NCBI GenBank assembly: GCA_035527835.1
Contig: DATKZS010000007.1
Coordinates: forward strand, 1 to 23,739
Source: DATKZS01 sp035527835 [NCBI: bacterium]
GTDB lineage: Bacteria > RBG-13-61-14
Direction: 5' to 3'
DNA length: 23,739 bases
Shown here: positions 15,071 through 22,685 of the stretch, one piece after another
Layout: each line of letters begins with the position of its first letter
Position numbering within the stretch: the stretch's first letter is position 1
Made by a program: the position numbers and the translations under genes
Notes under the pieces: generated by a model
Told to the model about the DNA's origin: nothing
Databases searched by the model: none
Seen by the model: the letters and a program-made list of their open reading frames with translations, nothing else

Positions 15071-15282
15071 AAAAACGCCAAGACGCCAAGAGCGCCAAGG
15101 TTCGCCAAGTAAAACCAGATGTTTCTTGGCGGCAAGTCTCGGAAAAAGACGCACCGCCTTGACTCCAACCTTCTTGGCGAACCCGCTAACGGGAACGCCA
15201 AGAAAGATTAAACTGCCGGGAGGCCGGCTTGAGAATTTATTAAAAACATCGCCCTTGGCGTTCTTGGCGCCTTGGCGTTTTT
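15071..15282. repeat. Compound nested hairpin, CTTGGCG family, copy A3
   Basis: The outer arms 15071-15100 (three CGCCAAG words) and 15253-15282 (three CTTGGCG words) match at 28 of 30 positions, and are separated by 152 bases. The interior contains further inverted words: CGCCAAG at 15103-15109 with CTTGGCG at 15125-15131, and a second hairpin at 15171-15204. It fills most of the 320-bp gap between the lpxL-like and MoxR genes; no gene is seen there. It is larger than the other copies and looks like one element nested inside another. Confidence 0.8.
15171..15204. repeat. Inner hairpin of copy A3
   Basis: TTCTTGGCGAACCCG (15171-15185) pairs with CGGGAACGCCAAGAA (15190-15204), with 13 of 15 pairs and a 4-base loop (CTAA). 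The two mismatches are adjacent A-A positions. It reuses the same CTTGGCG word. Confidence 0.75.
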
Positions 15283-15285
15283 CTT

Positions 15286-15307
15286 GTGCCGTTCTTTTGG
15301 ACGGCAC
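15286..15307. repeat. Small hairpin beside copy A3
   Basis: GTGCCGT (15286-15292) and ACGGCAC (15301-15307), a perfect 7-base stem with an 8-base loop, lie 44 bases past the lpxL-like stop on the minus strand. No T-run follows it in that direction, so it is not called a terminator. Confidence 0.45.
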
Positions 15308-15350
15308 TGTTCTCCTTATATTACTTGAAATCCGGCCGGAGGGGTGATTT

Positions 15351-16355
15351 TCATGCCCCGCCGCCCATTTTTTTGGCCTGGTCCTCCGAGCTCAGGTAGT
15401 CGCCCTTTTTCCGGGACTTGGTCCGCGATTTCTTTTTATGTTTCGCATAGATTTCGATCTTGGTGCCGTCCGGCCGCCTGCGCCACCGGTTGTGGGCCCA
15501 GAGCCATTGGTCCGGATACCGGCGGATGGTGCGCTCGACCTCGGAGGCGATCGCCTGGGTCACCCGCCGGTCGTTCTCCTCCGGGTCCGGAGTGAGCTCG
15601 CAGGAGAGCGGCTCCCGGAAAATGACGCGGAAATATCCGGGCCGCTCGCGGACGATCCAGTAGGGGATGAGGGGGATGTCGTGCTTCCAGGCGAGGTGTC
15701 CGGGGACCACGTGGCTGGAGGCCTCGCGTCCGAAGAAGTTGACGAAGACGCCCTGGTCGCGGCGGGATTCCTGGTCCATGTACAGTCCGATCAGGTGCCC
15801 CAGCCCGGCGCGTTCCACGATGAGCCGGCCGGTGCCGCGGGTGGTGATGATCTCGCCGCCGAACTTCGATGCCAGGTACTCGATCAGGTTTTGCAGGTAG
15901 GGGTTGCGCATGGGCCGGGCCACCATGTCCATCCCGGGCAGGTCGGGGAATCGGTAGGCCACGGAAGCCATGCTGGTCCAGCCCCCGAAATGGCCGCCGA
16001 ACGCGAAAAAGCCGCGGCCCTGTTTGATGAACCGGTCCACTATCTCCGCGCCCTCGTAGCTGAAGTGGTCCCGCCAGCGCGGGTAAATGCTGTCCATGTG
16101 CAGGAGCTCGCCCATGCTGATGAACAGGCTGATGAACGACTTCCGCGCGATTTCCTCCCTCTGCTCCTCGGTGGTGTCCGCTCCCAGGGCCTGCTCGAGA
16201 TTGAAGAGCATGAGCGCGCGCCGCCCCCCGGCGAAACGATAGGCGATCCGCCCGGCCAGCCCGAGCCACCAGAAGGTGAACCCCATGGGCACAATGCGGG
16301 CGCTGAACAGGAACGCCTTGATGATTGCATAAGCCATGAAATTAAGCGCCTTCAT
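15351..16355 (-). CDS. Lipid A acyltransferase, LpxL/HtrB family, atypical active site
   Basis: A 334-residue LPLAT-family protein expected to add a secondary acyl chain to lipid A precursors at the inner membrane. It has an N-terminal hydrophobic anchor (residues 7-40), the FAFGGHFGGWTSMA block (117-130), and LYMDQESRRDQGVFVNFFGREA, the family's second conserved region. A PDQWLWAHNRWRRRPDG block stands near the end. The catalytic motif is normally HX4D or HX4E. Here His122 is followed at +5 by Thr127 (codon ACC), so the acidic partner is missing. The C-terminus is a lysine-rich tail. The start overlaps the lpxK stop (ATGA). Co-location with msbA and lpxK supports a lipid A role; activity is uncertain. 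Confidence 0.87.
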   Translation of the reverse strand: MKALNFMAYAIIKAFLFSARIVPMGFTFWWLGLAGRIAYRFAGGRRALMLFNLEQALGADTTEEQREEIARKSFISLFISMGELLHMDSIYPRWRDHFSYEGAEIVDRFIKQGRGFFAFGGHFGGWTSMASVAYRFPDLPGMDMVARPMRNPYLQNLIEYLASKFGGEIITTRGTGRLIVERAGLGHLIGLYMDQESRRDQGVFVNFFGREASSHVVPGHLAWKHDIPLIPYWIVRERPGYFRVIFREPLSCELTPDPEENDRRVTQAIASEVERTIRRYPDQWLWAHNRWRRRPDGTKIEIYAKHKKKSRTKSRKKGDYLSSEDQAKKMGGGA

Positions 16356-17455
16356 GCCGCCGCTCCGTCCTCCCCTCCGGTCCCCGCGACCAGATTGATG
16401 AATTTCTCCTCCGCCCCCATCAGGTCAGGCTCCATCCGGAACACGTCCACCGGAAAATCGCCCGCCCACTCCGGGCTCAGCTTGACCGCGTCCTTTTCCG
16501 TGGTCACCAGCCGGGCGGCCCCCGCCCTTTCGGCCCGCGCCACGAGCGCCCTGACATCTTCCGCGCCATAGGCATAATGGTCCGGGAACACGGCCGGTTC
16601 CACCACCTTCACTCCCGAGTCGCGGAGCGAGGCGAAAAAGCCCTCCGGGAACCCGAGCCCGCAGAAGGCCAGCGCCGATCCGCCCACCGGCCGGATGGCG
16701 CCGGTCGCCAGCGACACCATGCCCAGCGGCCGGTACCGGGCCGGGAACACCGGCACGCCCGGGCATACCCGCCCGGTCCAGGCAAAGCCGGCCTCCTCCC
16801 GGGCCGAAGCCCCGGTCAGCACGATGGCGTGCGCCCGGGCCGCCGCCGAGACCGGCTCGCGCAGGGGCCCGCGCGGGAGCAGGTATTCTCGGGCCGGGTC
16901 GCGGCCGGCGTTCATGACCAGGACGTCGCAGTCGTGCTCGATCCGGAGGTGCTGGAACCCGTCGTCGAGCACGAGGTGCGTCGCGTTGAAGCGGGACACG
17001 GCGAGCTCGCCCGCCGCGGCCCGGTCCGAGCCGGCGATCACGGGGACGCCGGATAGCTTCCTGGCCAGGAGTATGGCCTCGTCGCCGGCCTCCGCGGCCG
17101 GGCACAGCGGCCCTCTGCCTTCCGAGACCACCAGCGGCCCCTTGCCGGCGCGGCCGCCGTAGCCCCTGGTGAGCAACGCGGCGCGCAGCCCGCGCTCAGT
17201 GAGCTTCCGGGCGATGAAGGCGGATATGGGGGTCTTGCCGGTCCCGCCCACGGAAAGGTTCCCGGCCACGATCACGCGGGCGGGCAGGCGGGCGCGGGCG
17301 AGCCACCCTTTCCGATAGGCGGCGGCGCGCAGGCTCATGACCAGGCAGTAAACCCCCGCCGGCAAAAGCAGCGGCGAGCGGAGCGCCTGTCCGGCGGCGG
17401 TGCCCTCGCCCCTCCTCAGCCAGAGCCTTTGCTCCCATCTTTTGCGGCCGTTCAT
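16352..17455 (-). CDS. lpxK: Tetraacyldisaccharide 4'-kinase LpxK
   Basis: A 367-residue kinase that phosphorylates the 4' position of the tetraacyl disaccharide to give lipid IVA at the inner membrane. It has an N-terminal hydrophobic segment (LLLPAGVYCLVMSLRAAAY), the P-loop GNLSVGGTGKTP (residues 65-76), LLTRGYGGR (94-102), the conserved VLDDGFQHLRI and a late VTTEKDAVKL motif. Length is typical. It starts 16 bases after msbA and its stop overlaps the lpxL-like start, so it is translated as part of the same unit. Its product is the expected substrate of the next gene. Confidence 0.95.
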   Translation of the reverse strand: MNGRKRWEQRLWLRRGEGTAAGQALRSPLLLPAGVYCLVMSLRAAAYRKGWLARARLPARVIVAGNLSVGGTGKTPISAFIARKLTERGLRAALLTRGYGGRAGKGPLVVSEGRGPLCPAAEAGDEAILLARKLSGVPVIAGSDRAAAGELAVSRFNATHLVLDDGFQHLRIEHDCDVLVMNAGRDPAREYLLPRGPLREPVSAAARAHAIVLTGASAREEAGFAWTGRVCPGVPVFPARYRPLGMVSLATGAIRPVGGSALAFCGLGFPEGFFASLRDSGVKVVEPAVFPDHYAYGAEDVRALVARAERAGAARLVTTEKDAVKLSPEWAGDFPVDVFRMEPDLMGAEEKFINLVAGTGGEDGAAA

Positions 17456-17471
17456 GGCAATGACTCAAGTT

Positions 17472-19307
17472 TCAGGCCCGGGACGGCGCCTCTCCTTCCC
17501 CGCATTCCGCGCCGTAATGGTCGAGGGAGTATTCGCCCAGGAAGAACTGCATCTCGTAGAGCCTCTTGTACTCGCCGCCCCTGGCCATGAGCTCGGCATG
17601 GGTGCCCTGCTCCACCACTCGTCCCTCCTTGATGACCACGATCTTGTTGGCGTGGCGCACGGTGGAGAGGCGGTGGGCGATGGCGATGACGGTGCGGTTT
17701 TCCATGAGCTGGTCGAGGGCTTTCTGGACCTCGCGCTCGGAGCAGGTATCGAGGGCGGAGGTGGCCTCGTCGAGGATGAGGATGGGCGGATCCTTGAGCA
17801 GGGCGCGGGCGATGGCGATGCGTTGGCGCTCTCCGCCGGAGAGGCGGACGCCGCGCTCGCCGATGATGGCGTTGTAGCCGCCGGGCAGGTTCATGATGAA
17901 GTCGTGGGCGAAGGCGGCCTTGGCCGCGTTAACGACGTCGGCCTCCGACTTGTCGTCGGAGCCGTAACGGATGTTGTTGAAGGCGGTGTTGTTGAAGAGG
18001 AAGGTCTCCTGGGTGACCACGCCGATCTGGTGGCGCAGGCTCTTCAAGGTGGCCTGCCTGATGTCCACCCCGTCAATGGTGATGCGGCCGTCGGTCACGT
18101 CGTAGAAGCGGGGCAAGAGGTTCACCACGGTGCTCTTGCCCGCGCCCGATTCGCCGACCAGTGCCACCAGCTCGCCCTTCTTGATGGTCAGGTCGAAATC
18201 CTCGAGCACCATGTCGTCGATGTACTTGAAGTTCACGTGTTCATAATGGATGCTTTCCCGGACGGGCGGGATCTCGACGGCGTCCGGGCCCTCCGTGACC
18301 GTGCTCTGTTTCTCGAAGGTCTCCTGGATACGCTCCACCGCTCCGGAGGCGCTGGTGAAGTTGCCCCACAGGGTGCCGATCCTCTTCACCGGCTCGAACA
18401 TCATGGCGACGGCCGCGATGAACGAGCCGTAGGCGCTGATGATGTCCGGATTCTGCTGGAACTGCGCATAGAAGCGGCGCAGGATGAGGACGGAGACCAG
18501 GGCGATGCCCAGCGAAGCGATCACGCCGATCATGGGCGAGATCATGTGCTTGGCGATGGCGTAGCGGAAATAGATCTTGAGCAGGCGGTTCATTTCCTTG
18601 CTGTAGCGCTGGATTTCCTGCTTTTCCATGGCGAAGGCGCGGACCACCTTGGCCCCGGCGTAGGTCTCCTGCAGGATGGTGTTAATTTCGGCCACCTTTT
18701 TCAGGCCCTTCTTGGTGTATTCCTTCATGCGCTCCGAGATCCTCTGCACGGGGAGCACGGTGAGCGGGATGGCGATCAACGCGTACAGGGTCAGCTCGGG
18801 CTGCTGGTAGAAGCACACTCCGACCAGGCCGAAGACCTTGAAAATCTCGCGGAAGCTCTCGATGGCGATGGGCACCATCCGGTTCATGTAGGAGGCGTCG
18901 GCCACGGTCCGGGCCATCATCTCGCCGGTGGTGGTCCGTTCATAATGGTCGAGGGAAAGAAAGATAAAGTGGCCGAACAGCGCGATCTGGATGTCGTTGA
19001 GCACCTTCAAGCAGATCCGTTCCAGGAGGTATTTGGACAGGAAATTGAACGTTCCCCGGTAAATGAATATGCCGATGACGAAGATCGGGATCAGCCAAAT
19101 GATTTTTTGGCCTTTGACCGGGTCGAGGATGAAATTTTTCAGGAACGGGGACACCGACAGGGCGCCGATTGATTCCGATGATGACGCGATCACGGTCAGC
19201 ATCAGGACCAGCGCCACCCCCCACCGCTGCGGCTTGAAGAACGGGAGCACGTAGCTCCATGATTTCTTGAAGCGCTTCCAGCTGGGCGGCTTTTTGTCCT
19301 TTTTCAA
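17472..19307 (-). CDS. msbA: Lipid A export ATP-binding/permease MsbA
   Basis: A 611-residue half-size ABC exporter that flips lipid A-core across the inner membrane. The transmembrane domain is at residues about 30-310. The ATPase domain has Walker A GESGAGKST (385-393), signature LSGGERQRIAIARALL (from 489), Walker B ILILDEATSALD (509-520) and the switch AIAHRLSTVRHA. The start is TTG 19307: GGAGGA stands 6 bases upstream and TTG overlaps the preceding TGA as TTGA. The longer reading from TTG 19343 has no such site. Position between the oxidoreductase and lpxK supports MsbA rather than a generic exporter. A long rightward ORF opposite this gene is a shadow. Confidence 0.93.
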   Translation of the reverse strand: MKKDKKPPSWKRFKKSWSYVLPFFKPQRWGVALVLMLTVIASSSESIGALSVSPFLKNFILDPVKGQKIIWLIPIFVIGIFIYRGTFNFLSKYLLERICLKVLNDIQIALFGHFIFLSLDHYERTTTGEMMARTVADASYMNRMVPIAIESFREIFKVFGLVGVCFYQQPELTLYALIAIPLTVLPVQRISERMKEYTKKGLKKVAEINTILQETYAGAKVVRAFAMEKQEIQRYSKEMNRLLKIYFRYAIAKHMISPMIGVIASLGIALVSVLILRRFYAQFQQNPDIISAYGSFIAAVAMMFEPVKRIGTLWGNFTSASGAVERIQETFEKQSTVTEGPDAVEIPPVRESIHYEHVNFKYIDDMVLEDFDLTIKKGELVALVGESGAGKSTVVNLLPRFYDVTDGRITIDGVDIRQATLKSLRHQIGVVTQETFLFNNTAFNNIRYGSDDKSEADVVNAAKAAFAHDFIMNLPGGYNAIIGERGVRLSGGERQRIAIARALLKDPPILILDEATSALDTCSEREVQKALDQLMENRTVIAIAHRLSTVRHANKIVVIKEGRVVEQGTHAELMARGGEYKRLYEMQFFLGEYSLDHYGAECGEGEAPSRA

Positions 19308-20272
19308 TCCAAGTCCTCCGGCCGCGGCGTGCGGCGGATGCAATCCAGGACCGCGATGGCGGTCTCGAGCGCGAGCTTGCCGTCTTCCCCCGACACCGGC
19401 GGCTTTTGTCTGGTGCGCACCGAGTAAAGGAAGCTCCGGACCTCCTGCTCCAGCGCGTCCTGGCGGTCGAGCTTCACTTCCTCGATCATGATGCGCGACA
19501 TGGGGTCGTCGTCCCGTCCCTGGCCCAGGGTGAACACGGCCATCTTCTGGGCCTGGTAATCAATGCTGATATAGCTCTCGTGCTGGAAGATCCTGATCTT
19601 GCGCACGGCCTCGCCGAGGGATACGCGGCTGGCGGTCAGGTTGGCGGCGGCGCCGTTTTGGAATTCGATCCGGGCGTTGGCGATGTCCACCTTGTCCGAG
19701 AGCACCGGGATGCCGACCGCGGAGATGCGGCTTATCGGCGCGCGCACGAAGCTGAGCACGATGTCGAGGTCATGGATCATGAGGTCCAGCACCACGTCAA
19801 TGTTGGCGGCGCGCTCCTTGAAGGGCCCCAACCGGTCGGCCTCGATAAAGGCCGGCTTCACCACCGTGTTCTTGAGCTTCATGATCGGCGGGTTGAATCG
19901 CTCCAGGTGTCCCGCCATGAAGACGCGATTTTTCGCGCGCGCCAGCTCGATCAGCTCTCCGGCCTGGGCCACCGTCTCGGTGATGGGCTTTTCCAATAGA
20001 ATATCACATCCGGCGTTCAAACAGTCGCGGGCGACCTCGAAATGCCGCGGCGTGGGCACGGCAATGGACACCGCGTCCACCTCTTCGATCACCGATCGGT
20101 AGTCCGTGGCGGGCTTGGACCCCGTCTCGGCGGCGACCTCCGCCGCGCGCTTGCCGTCAGCGTCCACGCAATACAGGAGCCGGGCCTCCGGGATGGACGC
20201 GTATTTCCGCGCGTGGAAGCGGCCGAGATACCCCACGCCGATCACCGCCGCCTTGACCGGGTCATGCTTCAT
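19304..20272 (-). CDS. Gfo/Idh/MocA-family oxidoreductase in lpx cluster
   Basis: A 322-residue NAD(P)-dependent oxidoreductase. The Rossmann motif is GVGYLG (residues 12-17), then VSIAVPTPRHFEVARDCL, LLEKPITET with the conserved Lys, and LMIHDLDIVLSF in the C-terminal domain. The ATG 20272 has GGGAG about 9 bases upstream; it overlaps lpxI by 11 bases and its own stop overlaps the msbA TTG. In Acidithiobacillus and Leptospira a member of this family, GnnA, oxidises UDP-GlcNAc at C3 before GnnB transaminates it, giving amide-linked lipid A. No aminotransferase is present here. The role is therefore only suggested: a UDP-sugar modification feeding lipid A or another glycan. Confidence 0.88.
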   Translation of the reverse strand: MKHDPVKAAVIGVGYLGRFHARKYASIPEARLLYCVDADGKRAAEVAAETGSKPATDYRSVIEEVDAVSIAVPTPRHFEVARDCLNAGCDILLEKPITETVAQAGELIELARAKNRVFMAGHLERFNPPIMKLKNTVVKPAFIEADRLGPFKERAANIDVVLDLMIHDLDIVLSFVRAPISRISAVGIPVLSDKVDIANARIEFQNGAAANLTASRVSLGEAVRKIRIFQHESYISIDYQAQKMAVFTLGQGRDDDPMSRIMIEEVKLDRQDALEQEVRSFLYSVRTRQKPPVSGEDGKLALETAIAVLDCIRRTPRPEDLD

Positions 20273-21107
20273 CTTCCGCGACTCCCGGCCCGCGCACCCC
20301 GACCAGGGCGATGCCGGCCGAGTCGGCAAAGGCGATCATGGCCTCCTTCTCCACCATGAGCACCATGCCCGACTCCACCGCCAGCACCGACGCGCCCGCC
20401 TTTTGCATGTTCTTCAGGGTCTGCATGCCCACCACCGGCACGTCGAAGCGCAGGTCCTGGCCCGGCTTCGCCACCTTGACCACCACCGCGCCGCCCTTGG
20501 CCAGGTCCCCGCCGCGCAGCACCGCCTGGTCCGTGCCCTCCACCGCCTCCACCGCCATCACCGCGCGGTTCTTGACCACCACGGTCTGGCCCACGTCGAG
20601 CGCGCCCACGGCCTTGGCCATGTTGAATCCGAAGCTGATGTCGTCGCGCTCCTTTTCATTGGGCTCGCGTCCGGTCATTGCTCCGGGCGGGGCCAGCCGG
20701 TCTTCGAGGAAATCCACGGCCTTTAATACCTCGATCCCGCGTTGAAACAGGAGCTCGAGAAGGGCGCGCATGATGGTGTCCACCCTGCGGTCGGGCAGGC
20801 GCTTCCAGACTTCGAGGGCGAGGTCGTCGAACCGGGGCATTCCTCCGATCACGCTCATCTGGGCGATGGAGCCGATGGTCACGGCCTTTTTAACGCCCCT
20901 GTCCTCCATGCGGGCGAGGATGTCGCCGAGCCGGCAGAAGGGGAACTCGTGGAACGCCGACGTGGCCTCACTCAGGCCGGGCGGCATCATGCCCTCGAAG
21001 CCGAAGGCCTCCACCTCGTAGCCCTTGGCCCGGGCGCTGGCGGCGATCAGGAGCGGCAGGTCGCCGCCGCCGGCCAGGAGGCCCAGCTTATTCGCGGATG
21101 ATCCCAC
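20262..21107 (-). CDS. lpxI: UDP-2,3-diacylglucosamine diphosphatase LpxI
   Basis: A 281-residue LpxI (former DUF1009), which hydrolyses UDP-2,3-diacylglucosamine to lipid X in lineages lacking LpxH. Visible features are KLGLLAGGGDLPLLIA at the N-terminus, IGSIAQM, DVGQTVVVKNRAVMAVEAVEGTD (171-193), and QDLRFDVPVVGMQT (217-230) including Asp222 in the conserved RFD. The start is GTG 21107 because GGGGAAG stands 6 bases upstream and this gives the family N-terminus. Extending further upstream yields Arg/Ser-rich sequence from the lpxA frame. It overlaps lpxA by 20 bases and the next gene by 11. Confidence 0.92.
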   Translation of the reverse strand: MGSSANKLGLLAGGGDLPLLIAASARAKGYEVEAFGFEGMMPPGLSEATSAFHEFPFCRLGDILARMEDRGVKKAVTIGSIAQMSVIGGMPRFDDLALEVWKRLPDRRVDTIMRALLELLFQRGIEVLKAVDFLEDRLAPPGAMTGREPNEKERDDISFGFNMAKAVGALDVGQTVVVKNRAVMAVEAVEGTDQAVLRGGDLAKGGAVVVKVAKPGQDLRFDVPVVGMQTLKNMQKAGASVLAVESGMVLMVEKEAMIAFADSAGIALVGVRGPGVAEDEA

Positions 21108-21867
21108 GCGCGCTTCCCCGGATGAACTCGATGACGTGGCGGACCTCGGGAACATTGCCCAGCTCCGTCTCCGCCCGGGCGAGCCCGTCGGCGAGCTTCG
21201 AGCCCTTGGCGAAGATGATGCGGTAGGCCTGGCGCAGGGCCTTCTTGGCCCCTTCATCCATGCCCACGCGCTTTAGTCCCACCCGGTTCAGGCCCACGAA
21301 GCGGGGCGGCTCGCCGCCCACCAAGGAGTAGGGCGGCACGTCCTGGACGATCTTGGCCATGGCCGCGATCATCACCACGCGGCCCACCCGGCAATACTGG
21401 TGCACTCCCGTGAACCCGCCGAACACCGCGTCGTCCTCCACCTCCACGTGCCCGGCCAGGGTGGCCAGGTTGGCCAAGATCACCCGGTCGCCCACGATGC
21501 AGTCGTGCGCGACGTGCGTGCCCACCATGATGAAGTTGTCCGAGCCCAGCCTGGTCTCGCCGCGGCCCCCGGCCGTGCCCCGGTGGATCGTGACCTGCTC
21601 CCGGATGCGGTTCCTGTCACCGATCACCACCGCCGTGTCCTCCCCTTGATATGACACGTGCTGCGGCGGGCCGCCGATGTACGCGAACGGGCCGATCCAA
21701 TTGTCGCGGCCGATCACGGTCCGTCCCTCGATCACGGCATGGGCGGAAACCACCGTGCCCGCGCCGATCCTCACCTGGGGCCCGATCTGGCAAAAAGGCC
21801 CGACCGTGACGCTCGGATCCAGCTCCGCGCCCTTCTCGACCGCGGCCCGCGGGTCAATCGCCGTCAT
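21088..21867 (-). CDS. lpxA: UDP-N-acetylglucosamine acyltransferase LpxA
   Basis: A 259-residue left-handed beta-helix acyltransferase that starts lipid A synthesis by moving a 3-hydroxyacyl chain from ACP to UDP-GlcNAc. Hexapeptide repeats run from residue 15 to 190. Catalytic His121 is in HVAHDC (E. coli His125). GDRNRIREQVTIHRGT, LAGHVEV and VHQYCRVG align well with E. coli. The residue equivalent to E. coli Gly173, the acyl-chain ruler, is Ala169 in MIAAMAKIVQDVPPY. The C-terminal helical part ends SARGIIRE. ATG 21867 starts the conserved N-terminus, 11 bases after skp. lpxD and fabZ, which often sit between skp and lpxA, are absent. Confidence 0.95.
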   Translation of the reverse strand: MTAIDPRAAVEKGAELDPSVTVGPFCQIGPQVRIGAGTVVSAHAVIEGRTVIGRDNWIGPFAYIGGPPQHVSYQGEDTAVVIGDRNRIREQVTIHRGTAGGRGETRLGSDNFIMVGTHVAHDCIVGDRVILANLATLAGHVEVEDDAVFGGFTGVHQYCRVGRVVMIAAMAKIVQDVPPYSLVGGEPPRFVGLNRVGLKRVGMDEGAKKALRQAYRIIFAKGSKLADGLARAETELGNVPEVRHVIEFIRGSARGIIRE

Positions 21868-21878
21868 GCCTGGCCCCA

Positions 21879-22565
21879 CTACTGTTTGTCCACCGCGGCG
21901 ATCACCTGGTCCGTGATATCGAGCGCGGGGTTGCGATACAGGATCGGGTTGAAGCTCGGCATGTTGGCGGCCGGCGGCGACACGTCCAGGATCACGCAAT
22001 AGCCGCCCTTCGACCCGATCTCTTCCATGACCTTGTTCAGCTTCTCCTCCAGGGGCTTCAGCTTGGCGTCGTTCTTTTTGCCCAGGTCCTGGGCGATCCT
22101 GGCCTTTTCATTCTGGAGGTTCTGCAGGGTGTTGTTATATTTCATCTGCATGCTCTGCAGCTCGATCTTCTTGGAGTTCATGGTGTAGTCGTCCCAGACC
22201 TGGCCCTTGGTCACGATCTCCTGGGTGAGCGCGCTGATTTGACCTTCCAGTTTTGCCAGCTCGTCCTGCTTGGCCTTGAGCGGCGCAAAGGCCTTGTCGC
22301 GCTCGTCGTCCAGGGATTTTTTCAGGACCTGGCCCTGCTTGCTCTGCTCCAGGACCTTGGTCAGGTTGACGAAGGCGACCTTGCAGCCCAGGTTCGCGTC
22401 GGGCGCCGGGGCCGCGGCGGCGGGAGCAGGGGCCGTTGCCGGCGCCGGAGCGGCGGCGGGCGCGGCCGGGGCCGCGGCGCCCTGGGCCGGCGCCCGGCCC
22501 GGCGGGGCGAGCGAGGCCGCGAGGGCCAGGGCGATGACCGCCAATCCTTTAAATGTTGATCTCAT
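21879..22565 (-). CDS. skp: OmpH/Skp-family periplasmic chaperone
   Basis: A 228-residue exported chaperone that holds unfolded outer-membrane proteins on their way to BamA. It has a signal peptide (GLAVIALALAASLAPPGRAPA), then an Ala/Pro-only stretch at residues about 29-56, longer than in typical Skp. The OmpH domain follows: short strand KVAFVNLTKVLEQS, a long coiled-coil hairpin (80-185), and a final strand YCVILDVS. Cys61 and Cys190 lie in the two strands that pair in the trimer core, so a disulfide is possible. The start has AAGGAAGGA upstream. bamA lies immediately upstream across hairpin E1. Confidence 0.9.
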   Translation of the reverse strand: MRSTFKGLAVIALALAASLAPPGRAPAQGAAAPAAPAAAPAPATAPAPAAAAPAPDANLGCKVAFVNLTKVLEQSKQGQVLKKSLDDERDKAFAPLKAKQDELAKLEGQISALTQEIVTKGQVWDDYTMNSKKIELQSMQMKYNNTLQNLQNEKARIAQDLGKKNDAKLKPLEEKLNKVMEEIGSKGGYCVILDVSPPAANMPSFNPILYRNPALDITDQVIAAVDKQ

Positions 22566-22685
22566 GACTTGTCCTTCCTTTCCCTGATTTTCCAGTCCGC
22601 GGCCGGCAGTCGCCCGGCGGCATTCGTTTTCAAGTTGTTACAGTACAACCGACATCAACCATGATTAATCTGGTTTTATTTTTTT

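Noticed and set aside
15031-15201. N-terminal extension of MoxR up to 15201
   Set aside because: The first 45 residues of this reading are translation of the CTTGGCG repeat; no ribosome site supports it.
11997-15282. CRISPR-like array
   Set aside because: The repeated words are only 7-10 bases and directly adjacent, there are no unique spacers of regular length, and no cas genes occur.
17400-19172. 590-residue rightward ORF opposite msbA
   Set aside because: Its product is a low-complexity Asp/Gly/His/Val-rich sequence typical of the antisense of a GC-rich gene, and the opposite frame is a clear MsbA with all ABC motifs.
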